Assembly: GCA_023434665.1 (NCBI GenBank)
Contig: JAEYSM010000058.1
Location: 1 to 64,000, forward strand
DNA: 64,000 nucleotides
Direction of reading: 5' to 3'
From: Bacteroidota bacterium
Lineage (GTDB): Bacteria; Bacteroidota; Bacteroidia; Bacteroidales; Lentimicrobiaceae
The notes below the pieces were generated by a model. The model made no database searches. It saw only the letters and a program-made list of their open reading frames with translations, and had not been told where the DNA came from. This document shows, piece by piece, positions 27,231 through 34,190 of this stretch; position 1 is the stretch's first letter; every line of letters begins with the position of its first letter. The position numbers and the translations under genes are program-made.

Positions 27231-27617
27231 TTAGCGCTTGCTGAACTGGAATTTCTTACGGGCTTTCTTCTGTCCCGGTTTTTTCCTTTCAACCATGCGG
27301 GGATCTCTCCTGAGCAGTCCTTTTGATTTAAGAGGAGGGCGCAATTCTGGATTAATTTCGCATAGCGCTTTAGAGATAGCTAATCTTAGTGCTTCTGCTT
27401 GACCGGTAATTCCACCACCTTCAAGATTTACCTTGATGTCGTATTTACCTGCTGCATCAGCTATTTCGAGTGATTGAGTCACTACATATTGTAAAGTTCC
27501 TGTCGGAAAGTATTCTTTATAATCCCTGCCATTTACGGTAATAGCACCATTTCCATCCTTAAGATATATGCGGGCTACAGCAGTTTTCCTTCTGCCAAGA
27601 GTGTTGATCACTTCCAT
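27231..27617 (-). CDS. rpsI: 30S ribosomal protein S9
   Basis: 128 residues, standard S9. It starts near LGRRKTAVARIYL, has GGGITGQAEALRLAISKAL, and ends in the basic tail KKARKKFQFSKR that reaches the P-site tRNA (the final -SKR is conserved). It is separated from rplM by a single base. Confidence 0.97.
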   Translation of the reverse strand: MEVINTLGRRKTAVARIYLKDGNGAITVNGRDYKEYFPTGTLQYVVTQSLEIADAAGKYDIKVNLEGGGITGQAEALRLAISKALCEINPELRPPLKSKGLLRRDPRMVERKKPGQKKARKKFQFSKR

Positions 27618-27618
27618 A

Positions 27619-28074
27619 CTATTTTATTGAATTTAGATTAATCAATTGAGGTTGCTGAGCCTGATGTGGATGCTCGGAGCCTGTATAAACTTTCAAATTG
27701 CGATATATGGCGTCGCCTAATTTATTTGAAGGCAACATACCACGGACTGCATGTTCTATTATGCGCTCCGGAAACTTTTGTAATAATTCCCATGGCGTAG
27801 TAAAGCGTTGTCCACCAGGATATCCTGTGTGTCTAACATATACCTTGTCATTCAATTTCTTGCCCGTGAGCTTAATTTTTTCGGCATTTATTACTATCAC
27901 ATAATCGCCACAATCAAGGTTAGGTGTAAAATTTGTTTTATACTTTCCTCTGAGAATATTGGCAACCTTGCTCGATAATCTACCGAGTGTCTGTCCGTCA
28001 GCATCCACTAAAATCCAGTTTTTCTGGATATTGTCAGGAGTAGCTGACATTGTTTTATAACTTAATGTATCCAT
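27619..28074 (-). CDS. rplM: 50S ribosomal protein L13
   Basis: 151 residues from the ATG at 28074 (MDTLSYKT). An upstream start at 28140 would extend into the structured leader, so it is rejected. Motifs are WILVDADGQTLGRLSSKVA, GDYVIVINAEKI and VRGMLPSNKLG. L13 is an early assembly protein of the large subunit and, in several bacteria, controls its own operon. It leads the rplM-rpsI-rpsB-tsf operon. Confidence 0.96.
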   Translation of the reverse strand: MDTLSYKTMSATPDNIQKNWILVDADGQTLGRLSSKVANILRGKYKTNFTPNLDCGDYVIVINAEKIKLTGKKLNDKVYVRHTGYPGGQRFTTPWELLQKFPERIIEHAVRGMLPSNKLGDAIYRNLKVYTGSEHPHQAQQPQLINLNSIK

Positions 28075-28234
28075 CTTGTTGTAAATTGTTACTAATAAAA
28101 ACAATAATAAACCGGGCACATCTACAGTATTCACGGGCATGAGAACACTGTGACATTCGGTCAGCCCCTTTGTCGAACTCCTCCCCTGCCTTTCGGGTTA
28201 CGGCCTTCAAGTGCAGTTCTCACCTTCTAAAAAG
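28075..28234 (-). promoter_or_regulatory. Structured 5' leader of rplM (L13 leader candidate)
   Basis: About 160 untranslated bases lie between the promoter and the rplM ATG on the minus strand. A closing GAGAAC/GTTCTC stem encloses a GC-rich region with CCC and GGG tracts and conserved-looking single-stranded purine runs. Bacteroidia are known to carry an L13 ribosomal-protein leader, and this position and size fit it. I could not run a covariance search. Confidence 0.6.
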
Positions 28235-28239
28235 GGGTG

Positions 28240-28271
28240 CAAAGGTAGAAGTAAATTTTCTATTTCACAAA
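28240..28271 (-). promoter_or_regulatory. rplM operon promoter
   Basis: On the minus strand TTTG (28268-28271) is followed after 20 bases by TACCTTTG (28240-28247), a full Bacteroidota -33/-7 pair. Transcription should start near 28233. Confidence 0.75.
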
Positions 28272-28318
28272 TTTGTAAACAATTATTTTTGAAATACATC
28301 CACAAAAGTACCATAAAA

Positions 28319-28345
28319 AAAAGCTGCCTTACTAAAGCAGCTTTT
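28319..28345 (-). terminator. Terminator downstream of the fasciclin remnant
   Basis: Nine-base arms (AAAAGCTGC and GCAGCTTTT). Read on the minus strand it is followed by eight T residues, whereas the plus-strand tail is short, so it served the minus-strand gene that now survives only as the remnant just upstream. Confidence 0.75.
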
Positions 28346-28365
28346 AAAATTGGTTTTTATGAAGT

Positions 28366-28465
28366 TTAAGGAATCAATACAGCGTCAATAACATGAATAA
28401 CTCCATTTATTCCCCTGGACATCCCAAGCAAATACATTTGAAGTACCATTAATTATCACACCAGT
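28366..28465 (-). pseudogene. Fasciclin (FAS1) domain remnant, 3' end only, frameshifted
   Basis: On the minus strand one frame reads TGVIINGTSNVFAWDVQG. After a one-base shift in the GGGGAATAAAT tract it continues NGVIHVIDAVLIP and a stop. Together these are the last ~33 residues of a FAS1 domain, whose conserved end is NGVIHVIDxVLLP. A stop codon lies just before the TG, and no further homology is visible upstream, so only the tail of the gene survives. Its terminator is still in place downstream. FAS1 proteins are secreted adhesion-type proteins. Confidence 0.75.
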
Positions 28466-28488
28466 CTACATTCTTTTAATAAAAGATA

Positions 28489-28496
28489 TAATTTTG
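28489..28496 (+). promoter_or_regulatory. -7 box for gldA
   Basis: TAATTTTG, matching TAnnTTTG, 21 bases before the gldA ATG. Confidence 0.45.
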
Positions 28497-28517
28497 TCAC
28501 TGTAACTACATTCAACT

Positions 28518-29429
28518 ATGTCTATCATTGTTTCAAATATTTCAAAGCTTTACGGATCTCAATTAGCTCTTGATAATGTAAGTTTTACCATCAAGCCCGG
28601 CGAAGTGGTTGGGCTACTTGGTCCTAATGGTGCGGGTAAGTCTACATTAATGAAAATTATAACTTGCTTTATACCTCCTTCTGCGGGTGATGTCACCGTG
28701 TACGGTCATGATATCAGAGAAGAATCATTAGAGGTGAGGAAAAAAGTTGGTTATCTCCCCGAAAATAATCCCTTATATACTGAAATGTATATTCGCGAGT
28801 GCCTGGAATTCGTAGCAGGTTTACATAACCTCAGGAATAACAAGCCGAAGAGAATTGATGAGATCATGGAATTAACAGGTCTTAATCCTGAAAGAAAGAA
28901 AAAAATCGGGGCTTTATCAAAAGGATATAAACAAAGAGTTGGCTTAGCGATGGCCCTTATACATGATCCTGAAGTATTGATACTGGATGAACCCACATCA
29001 GGACTTGATCCAAATCAACTGGTAGAAATACGTAACCTGATAATTGAAGTTGGGAAAGAAAAGACCGTTGTCCTCTCTACTCATATTATGCAGGAAGTTG
29101 AAGCGATGTGTAATAGAGCGATAATAATAAACGCAGGTAAAATTGTCGCCGACGACTCTCCCAAAAATCTTCAATTGAATATGGGAGCTGCTAATATCGT
29201 AAGAGTCGAATTTGATACTACTGTTGACATAAAACTCTTAAATAAAATATCAGCAGTAAATAAAGTTACATCATTGGGTAAAAACGTTTGGTTGTTTGAA
29301 GCTGAAAAAGATCATGATGTGAGACAAGCTATCTTTAAGTTTGCCGTCGATCATAATTTGACTGTATTATCAATGCAGAAAGAAGAAAGCTCCCTGGAAA
29401 ACATATTCCAGAAACTTACTAAGAAGTAG
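28518..29429 (+). CDS. gldA: ABC transporter ATP-binding protein, GldA-like
   Basis: 303 residues: one ABC ATPase domain with Walker A GPNGAGKST, Q-loop region LPENNPLYTEM, signature LSKGYKQRVG, Walker B VLILDEPTSGLD and the switch His in STHIM, followed by a ~90-residue C-terminal extension. Length and the LPENNPLY and SKGYKQRVG motifs match GldA, the ATPase of the Gld/Gtf-type exporter needed for gliding in Flavobacterium. The permease genes gldF and gldG are not adjacent. A general multidrug or copper-type ABC ATPase is the alternative. Confidence 0.75.
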   Translation: MSIIVSNISKLYGSQLALDNVSFTIKPGEVVGLLGPNGAGKSTLMKIITCFIPPSAGDVTVYGHDIREESLEVRKKVGYLPENNPLYTEMYIRECLEFVAGLHNLRNNKPKRIDEIMELTGLNPERKKKIGALSKGYKQRVGLAMALIHDPEVLILDEPTSGLDPNQLVEIRNLIIEVGKEKTVVLSTHIMQEVEAMCNRAIIINAGKIVADDSPKNLQLNMGAANIVRVEFDTTVDIKLLNKISAVNKVTSLGKNVWLFEAEKDHDVRQAIFKFAVDHNLTVLSMQKEESSLENIFQKLTKK

Positions 29430-29491
29430 CGTTTCTTTGCCTTCATCACCTATGTAGCTGATTAATTGCAACTAATTTAATTTATTATAAA

Positions 29492-29505
29492 TATTCTGCA
29501 GAATA
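29492..29505. promoter_or_regulatory. 14-bp perfect palindrome upstream of the metK promoter
   Basis: TATTCTGCAGAATA is a perfect inverted repeat lying six bases before the -7 box. Its place in the promoter spacer suggests an operator, but no regulator is known. Confidence 0.4.
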
Positions 29506-29510
29506 ATTTC

Positions 29511-29518
29511 TAATTTTG
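29511..29518 (+). promoter_or_regulatory. -7 box of metK
   Basis: TAATTTTG matches TAnnTTTG. Transcription would begin near 29525, so the SAM-II-like element falls inside the 5' leader. Confidence 0.6.
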
Positions 29519-29534
29519 CAGAGCGAAAAAATTT

Positions 29535-29609
29535 CGCGATGGAGAGATTTGATTGATTGCAACCATGTAAAAAAATGCTAAAGCAAGTCCAGCCTTTAAT
29601 CAAATCTCC
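29535..29609 (+). promoter_or_regulatory. SAM-II-like riboswitch in the metK leader
   Basis: The leader has the SAM-II core pattern: a short P1 stem (ATGG 29539-29542 with CCAT 29563-29566), an L1 loop reading AGATTTGATTGATTGCAA, then an A-rich loop and AATGCTAAAGC (29574-29584). L1 GATT can pair with AGTC (29586-29589), giving the expected pseudoknot. A further exact pairing of ATTTGATT (29547-29554) with AATCAAAT (29598-29605) could form an alternative long stem. A GCGAAA-TTTCGC hairpin precedes it. SAM-II elements control methionine and SAM genes, which fits metK. Confidence 0.6.
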
Positions 29610-29642
29610 TCACTATTTCTTTTAAATCTAACTAATTATAAA

Positions 29643-31019
29643 ATGGCTTATTTATTCACTTCGGAATCTGTTTCGGAAGGACATCCGGATAAAGTAGCTG
29701 ATCAGATTTCCGATGCTCTGCTGGATGAATTTCTCAGACATGACCAAAACGCCAAGGTAGCTTGTGAAACCATGGTTACAACCGGATTAACTATTTGTAG
29801 TGGCGAGGTTCGTACTCATAGTTACATTGACATTCAAGATGTTGTTCGAAAAACCATCAGCAGAATTGGTTACACTAAAAACGAATATAAATTCGAGGCT
29901 GAATCTTGTGGTATAATTTCTACTATCCATGAGCAATCGGATGATATAAACATGGGTGTTGATAAAAAGAACCCGGAAGATCAGGGTGCTGGTGATCAGG
30001 GTATGATGTTCGGATATGCCAATAATGACATGGAGAACAAAATGCCTATGGCCATTGAGCTTGCCCATATCCTATTACAGAAACTTGCCGAAATTAGAAA
30101 AGAAGGTAAAGTTATGACTTACCTGCGTCCCGATTCAAAGTCACAGGTTACAATTGAATATGATGACCTAAATAGAGCAGTTAGAATTGATACTATCGTT
30201 ATTTCAACGCAACATGATGACTTTGCTGACACCAGTCTTCCTGAGGAAGAAAGAAACAAGATCATGCAAGATCAAATCACCACTGACATTAGGAAATTTC
30301 TCATTCCACGATCACTCATTGATCAGCCGGATTATATAAAGGACCTCTTCAAAGACGATTATAAATTACATGTAAATCCAACCGGAAAGTTCGTTATCGG
30401 AGGCCCTCATGGAGATACAGGACTTACTGGCCGTAAAATTATTGTGGATACTTATGGCGGCAAAGGAGCTCATGGTGGTGGTGCGTTCTCAGGAAAGGAT
30501 CCCTCAAAAGTTGACCGTTCAGCTGCTTATGCTGCCCGACACATCGCCAAAAATCTTGTAGAAGCAGGAATAGCTGACGAGGTACTTGTTCAAATAGCCT
30601 ATGCTATTGGAATTGCCCAACCTGTTGGTCTCTATATAAATACTAATAATTCAGTCAGGATTAAAGATGCAAACGGTATAAAAGTTACCGATGGAAAAAT
30701 TGCAGAGTTTGTTAACGAAATCTTTGACTTAAGACCTTTTGCTATTATTAACCGATTTGGTCTCAGAAATCCTATTTATCTGCCAACAGCTACTTATGGA
30801 CATTTTGGACGGACTCCTGTTAAAGATTATGAAGTTGAAGTATATTATAAAGAGAATGGAGTTACTTACGAACGTGAAGAAAATGGCAAACTAAAGACCT
30901 TTAAGAAAGTGAAACTCTTTGCCTGGGAAGATACTGACTATATTGATAGAATCAAACAAAAGGTCAGCCATTTAAAATATACTTTCAGTGATCAAATGGC
31001 AGAACATAAAGCATTCTAA
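29643..31019 (+). CDS. metK: S-adenosylmethionine synthase MetK
   Basis: 458 residues. It has FTSESVSEGHPDKVADQISDA at the start, the ATP-binding GAGDQGMMFGYA, GPHGDTGLTGRKIIVDTYGG and the P-loop GGGAFSGKDPSKVDRSAAY. It forms SAM from methionine and ATP. It is longer than E. coli MetK (384); the extra residues sit in mid-protein loops and the C terminus, as in other Bacteroidota. It is probably under the SAM-II-like leader. Confidence 0.97.
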   Translation: MAYLFTSESVSEGHPDKVADQISDALLDEFLRHDQNAKVACETMVTTGLTICSGEVRTHSYIDIQDVVRKTISRIGYTKNEYKFEAESCGIISTIHEQSDDINMGVDKKNPEDQGAGDQGMMFGYANNDMENKMPMAIELAHILLQKLAEIRKEGKVMTYLRPDSKSQVTIEYDDLNRAVRIDTIVISTQHDDFADTSLPEEERNKIMQDQITTDIRKFLIPRSLIDQPDYIKDLFKDDYKLHVNPTGKFVIGGPHGDTGLTGRKIIVDTYGGKGAHGGGAFSGKDPSKVDRSAAYAARHIAKNLVEAGIADEVLVQIAYAIGIAQPVGLYINTNNSVRIKDANGIKVTDGKIAEFVNEIFDLRPFAIINRFGLRNPIYLPTATYGHFGRTPVKDYEVEVYYKENGVTYEREENGKLKTFKKVKLFAWEDTDYIDRIKQKVSHLKYTFSDQMAEHKAF

Positions 31020-31035
31020 AATTTGGCAACCTAAT

Positions 31036-31068
31036 AAAAAAGACCTGCACTTCTTGCAGGTCTTTTTT
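31036..31068 (+). terminator. metK terminator
   Basis: Fourteen-base arms (AAAAAAGACCTGCA and TGCAGGTCTTTTTT) around a five-base loop, 16 bases after the metK stop. Confidence 0.9.
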
Positions 31069-31139
31069 ATTAGTGCTTAGAAGTGACCCCATCAACTTGT
31101 AGTAAATAAGACTAAAAGTCAAGCATAGTCTTTAAATAC

Positions 31140-31166
31140 AAAAACCCCGTAAAACGGGGTTTTTTG
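31140..31166 (-). terminator. Terminator of the minus-strand T9SS protein gene
   Basis: AAAAACCCCGT and ACGGGGTTTTT arms around three A residues, 44 bases beyond the stop at 31210. Its T run works on both strands. Confidence 0.85.
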
Positions 31167-31209
31167 CACATTAAGCTAAACAAGTAATCCAAGTTAATCT
31201 AGTATTCTC

Positions 31210-31941
31210 TTAACGCTTTACAACGAATTTTCTTGTGATAGTGGCACTATTATTTATTGTTAGTGAGTAAAAATAAACTCCGTTTTTTAAATCACTAATA
31301 TTGATGCTTGCTTTTCCTTCTTTAGTGTTGAGATCTATTACTTTAATAGATGTTCCCAATAGGTTACTAATCTGTATTTTGGCATTCGAGGCATTAACCG
31401 GCAATTTGAAATCGAGATTCACTATTGAGACAGCAGGGTTTGGATAAGCATTGGATATATAAACAGATTTAGCAATATTTTCTTTGACACCTACACCTCC
31501 AATAATATGTTTTATAACAACATAACTTGAATCGCGGGTATTATCCATATCAAAGAAGACATATTTGACTGTAAAGATCCCGAATGTTTCTGCTGGGTAA
31601 AAGAAATCTTCAACAAACTCTGTTTTTGTCTCACCAGGTTGAATTGTAAGATATTCGGGTGTAATGTAAGTGTCTGGTGCATAACATGATTTCCAACACA
31701 TCATAACAGTAATTCCTTCCGGAATATAAATATGCTCTTTTCTAACAAGCACATTACGTGGAGTTTCAGTATTGTTGGTCACATCTGCACCAACAGCCAT
31801 ACCACCATCAGGTGACATACCATAAGCCACAATAGTATCACTGGTAACATTATTACCATTTTTGTCCTTAATAAGGAATGGTTGTGCAGATAGAGTGGTA
31901 AAAAATAGCACTGTTGCAAACAAGAGTAAAGTTCTTTTCAT
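31210..31941 (-). CDS. Secreted protein with T9SS type A sorting domain
   Basis: 243 residues from the ATG at 31941; an ATG two codons upstream is the alternative. A Sec signal peptide (MKRTLLLFATVLFFTTLSAQ) is followed by a beta-rich domain of ~140 residues with two Cys (CWKSCYAP). The last ~80 residues form a type A T9SS sorting domain, with AYPNPA, a central ISNLLGTSIKVIDL and the end GVYFYSLTINNSATITRKFVVKR region. The body domain is unrecognised. It should be exported through the outer membrane and anchored or released. A TATATTTG box (31960-31967, minus) lies 19 bases upstream. Confidence 0.85.
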   Translation of the reverse strand: MKRTLLLFATVLFFTTLSAQPFLIKDKNGNNVTSDTIVAYGMSPDGGMAVGADVTNNTETPRNVLVRKEHIYIPEGITVMMCWKSCYAPDTYITPEYLTIQPGETKTEFVEDFFYPAETFGIFTVKYVFFDMDNTRDSSYVVIKHIIGGVGVKENIAKSVYISNAYPNPAVSIVNLDFKLPVNASNAKIQISNLLGTSIKVIDLNTKEGKASINISDLKNGVYFYSLTINNSATITRKFVVKR

Positions 31942-32150
31942 AGTCATTACAATTTCCTACAAATATACAACAAAAAACGTGCTAAACTTGCTTGTTAAAA
32001 ATCAATAAATAGTTAATGTTTCCCTTTGCAAAAATACTCTATTTGTTCAATGAATCAACCGAAAAGTGCCCTTTTTTTTATTAACAATCTGTATATGTGC
32101 ATGAAATAGAACTATCTTAGCAACCGCATAAAATCTATAACTTACAGAAT

Positions 32151-33806
32151 ATGAAAAGAATAACTTTACTCTTATTGTTAATAACTTACACTTTTGGAGT
32201 TTTAGCACAATCCCAACGACTTGTTATGGTAGAACATTTTACACAAGCTTCATGTGGTCCCTGTGTTCAACCAAACATTACGATCCATAATTTGATGGTT
32301 CAGCACCCCGACAAATTTACTATTATAAATTACCACACAAGCTGGCCTGGAATTGATCCAATGAATGCACACAATCCTCAGGAAGTTGCAGCAAGAGTCA
32401 GTTTATATGGTATTGGTTATGTTCCGCAATCAGCTGTCGAAGGAAACTTTTACGTAGGGGCTCCTACCGGCTGGACAAACATGAACATAATTAATCAAAG
32501 ACTTTTGGTACCCTCGCCATTTGAAATGGTCATTAATCAAAGAATCTCGAACGATACTATTTTTGTATCCTTGCTCGTCCATGCTACTGCAGATGTTACT
32601 GGGCCGGTTTCAGCTTATATAGGAGTAATTGAAAAACATATTCATTTCAATTCCCCTCCTGGAAGTAACGGAGAGAAAGACTTCTATAACGTGTTCAAGA
32701 AAATGCTTCCGACAAAGACCGGCTTTGAACTTCCCACTCCAATGCAGGCTGGTGATTATGTACTTGTTGAATCATTTTGGAAGATGGCCAATGTATATAA
32801 TGTTGACCAGTTGAGTATTGTTAGTTTCCTTCAAAACCCCACTTCTAAGGAAATGTTCCAATCAGGCAATCTTCAGGAAGAGCCAATTGAAGGCATTTAC
32901 AACAATGATGCTGAGATACTGGGAGTCACAAATATGCCTGAGAAAATGTGCGTCTCCTCAATTAGTCCGCAAATCAAAATCCGTAACAACGGAAATAATG
33001 GTTTACAAAATCTTACAATTAAATATAAAATCAATGATGGCGAATTAAGTACCTATGAGTGGAGTGGCGATTTGGAATTATTTGAATCAGAAAGCATACT
33101 CTTGCCTCAAATCGATTTCACTCTGGAAGAAAATAACAACTTTACAGTATATTTTGAGGATGTAAACAATGCTTCTGATGATTACACACGAAATGATACA
33201 CTTGTGTATGAGTTCACTCCTTCTTATCAGGTTGGTTCAACCCTTGAGTTAAAGATTCGTACAGATAATGCTCCCGGTGAAACTACCTGGGCAATACTCG
33301 ACAGTCAGGGGCAAACCGTGGCAAGTGGCGGACCATATACAGAAACCGGTGTTTGGATAAACGAATCAATTACTATTGAAAATGATGATTGTTATGATTT
33401 CTATATTTATGATGCAGGTGGAAATGGGTTGTGTTGCGGAAATGGAGCTGGTCTTTTCAGATTAGCACCACCATCAGGCAATCCAATCATTGCCCAGGGT
33501 ACAAATTTTGGTTCCCAGATAACTGCTCAATTTGAAGTGAACACAGTTAATACTGATCAAATAAATGTCCCTGAGCAAGTTAAGATTTACCCTAATCCAG
33601 CCAGTGGACGCTTCATCATTGAAACTCAAAAGAACCAATCGTCTGAAATTACAGTAACCAACTTAACCGGTCAAACAATGTATCGCTCATCAAACTCTCA
33701 ACAAAATGTGGAAGTTGATACTAATGGATGGCCTTCAGGAATATATCTGGTAACCATTCAGGCCGGCAACAATAAGAGTCATCATAAAATTCAGGTTACT
33801 GACTAA
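32151..33806 (+). CDS. Omp28-related thioredoxin-fold protein with T9SS sorting domain
   Basis: 551 residues. A signal peptide (MKRITLLLLLITYTFGVLAQ) precedes an Omp28-type thioredoxin-like domain with MVEHFTQASCGPC, where the CGPC pair is the redox-type motif. Next comes a beta-sandwich (about 260-350), a domain with DAGGNGLCCGNGAG (about 360-460) and a type A T9SS tail (VKIYPNPASGRF to the end). The protein is probably displayed on the cell surface; a thiol-redox or substrate-binding role is possible. A TATCTTAG element (about 32112) is only a variant of the -7 box. Confidence 0.85.
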   Translation: MKRITLLLLLITYTFGVLAQSQRLVMVEHFTQASCGPCVQPNITIHNLMVQHPDKFTIINYHTSWPGIDPMNAHNPQEVAARVSLYGIGYVPQSAVEGNFYVGAPTGWTNMNIINQRLLVPSPFEMVINQRISNDTIFVSLLVHATADVTGPVSAYIGVIEKHIHFNSPPGSNGEKDFYNVFKKMLPTKTGFELPTPMQAGDYVLVESFWKMANVYNVDQLSIVSFLQNPTSKEMFQSGNLQEEPIEGIYNNDAEILGVTNMPEKMCVSSISPQIKIRNNGNNGLQNLTIKYKINDGELSTYEWSGDLELFESESILLPQIDFTLEENNNFTVYFEDVNNASDDYTRNDTLVYEFTPSYQVGSTLELKIRTDNAPGETTWAILDSQGQTVASGGPYTETGVWINESITIENDDCYDFYIYDAGGNGLCCGNGAGLFRLAPPSGNPIIAQGTNFGSQITAQFEVNTVNTDQINVPEQVKIYPNPASGRFIIETQKNQSSEITVTNLTGQTMYRSSNSQQNVEVDTNGWPSGIYLVTIQAGNNKSHHKIQVTD

Positions 33807-33847
33807 TAAGATTAAATTACACATTTATCACAAATTGTTAATCAATA

Positions 33848-33883
33848 AAGGGCACTAATGAAGGGAACTGAGTTAGTGCCCTT
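33848..33883 (+). terminator. Terminator after the Omp28-type gene
   Basis: Eleven-base arms (AAGGGCACTAA and TTAGTGCCCTT) around a 14-base loop, followed by a weak T-rich stretch. Confidence 0.65.
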
Positions 33884-33901
33884 ATATTTAAGATTTATAT
33901 T

Positions 33902-34126
33902 ATGAAATACAATCTGCAACCCGGGTATGAATACATCCAACTTAATCAGTTACTTAAACTACTCGCAATAGCCGAATCAGGTGGCATTGCAAATCAGATT
34001 ATAACAAGTGGGGAAGTGTTCGTTAACGGAAACGTCGAAACTCAGAAAAGAAAGAAACTATTTCCCGGCGATCAAATCAGCATTGGTGATCAAATAATAG
34101 ATATAGTTTCAGAAGAGGATGATTAG
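33902..34126 (+). CDS. S4-like RNA-binding domain protein
   Basis: 74 residues, a single S4 domain: IQLNQLLKLLAIAESGGIANQIITSGEVFVNGNVETQKRKKLFPGD is the usual S4 helix-turn pattern, with NGN and RKKLFPGDQI near the end. Small S4 proteins such as YbcJ and YaaA bind structured RNA, often ribosomal. It stands alone between two terminator/promoter elements. Confidence 0.85.
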   Translation: MKYNLQPGYEYIQLNQLLKLLAIAESGGIANQIITSGEVFVNGNVETQKRKKLFPGDQISIGDQIIDIVSEEDD

Positions 34127-34127
34127 A

Positions 34128-34158
34128 TTGTAGGAGTTGATTGTTCTTCCTATATTTG
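34128..34158 (+). promoter_or_regulatory. Promoter of the sulfite-oxidase-fold protein gene
   Basis: TTG (34128-34130), a 20-base spacer and TATATTTG (34151-34158) form a complete -33/-7 pair. Transcription starts near 34165, which rules out the upstream start at 34137. Confidence 0.65.
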
Positions 34159-34190
34159 CCATCGATATGTATTACTATTCTATTCGAATC

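Noticed and set aside
28075..28140. Longer rplM start at 28140
   Set aside because: The added 22 residues come from the structured leader and are not found in L13.
28141..28240. tRNA-like folding in the rplM leader
   Set aside because: No anticodon arm, no TTC loop and no acceptor pairing of tRNA type; the leader reading fits better.
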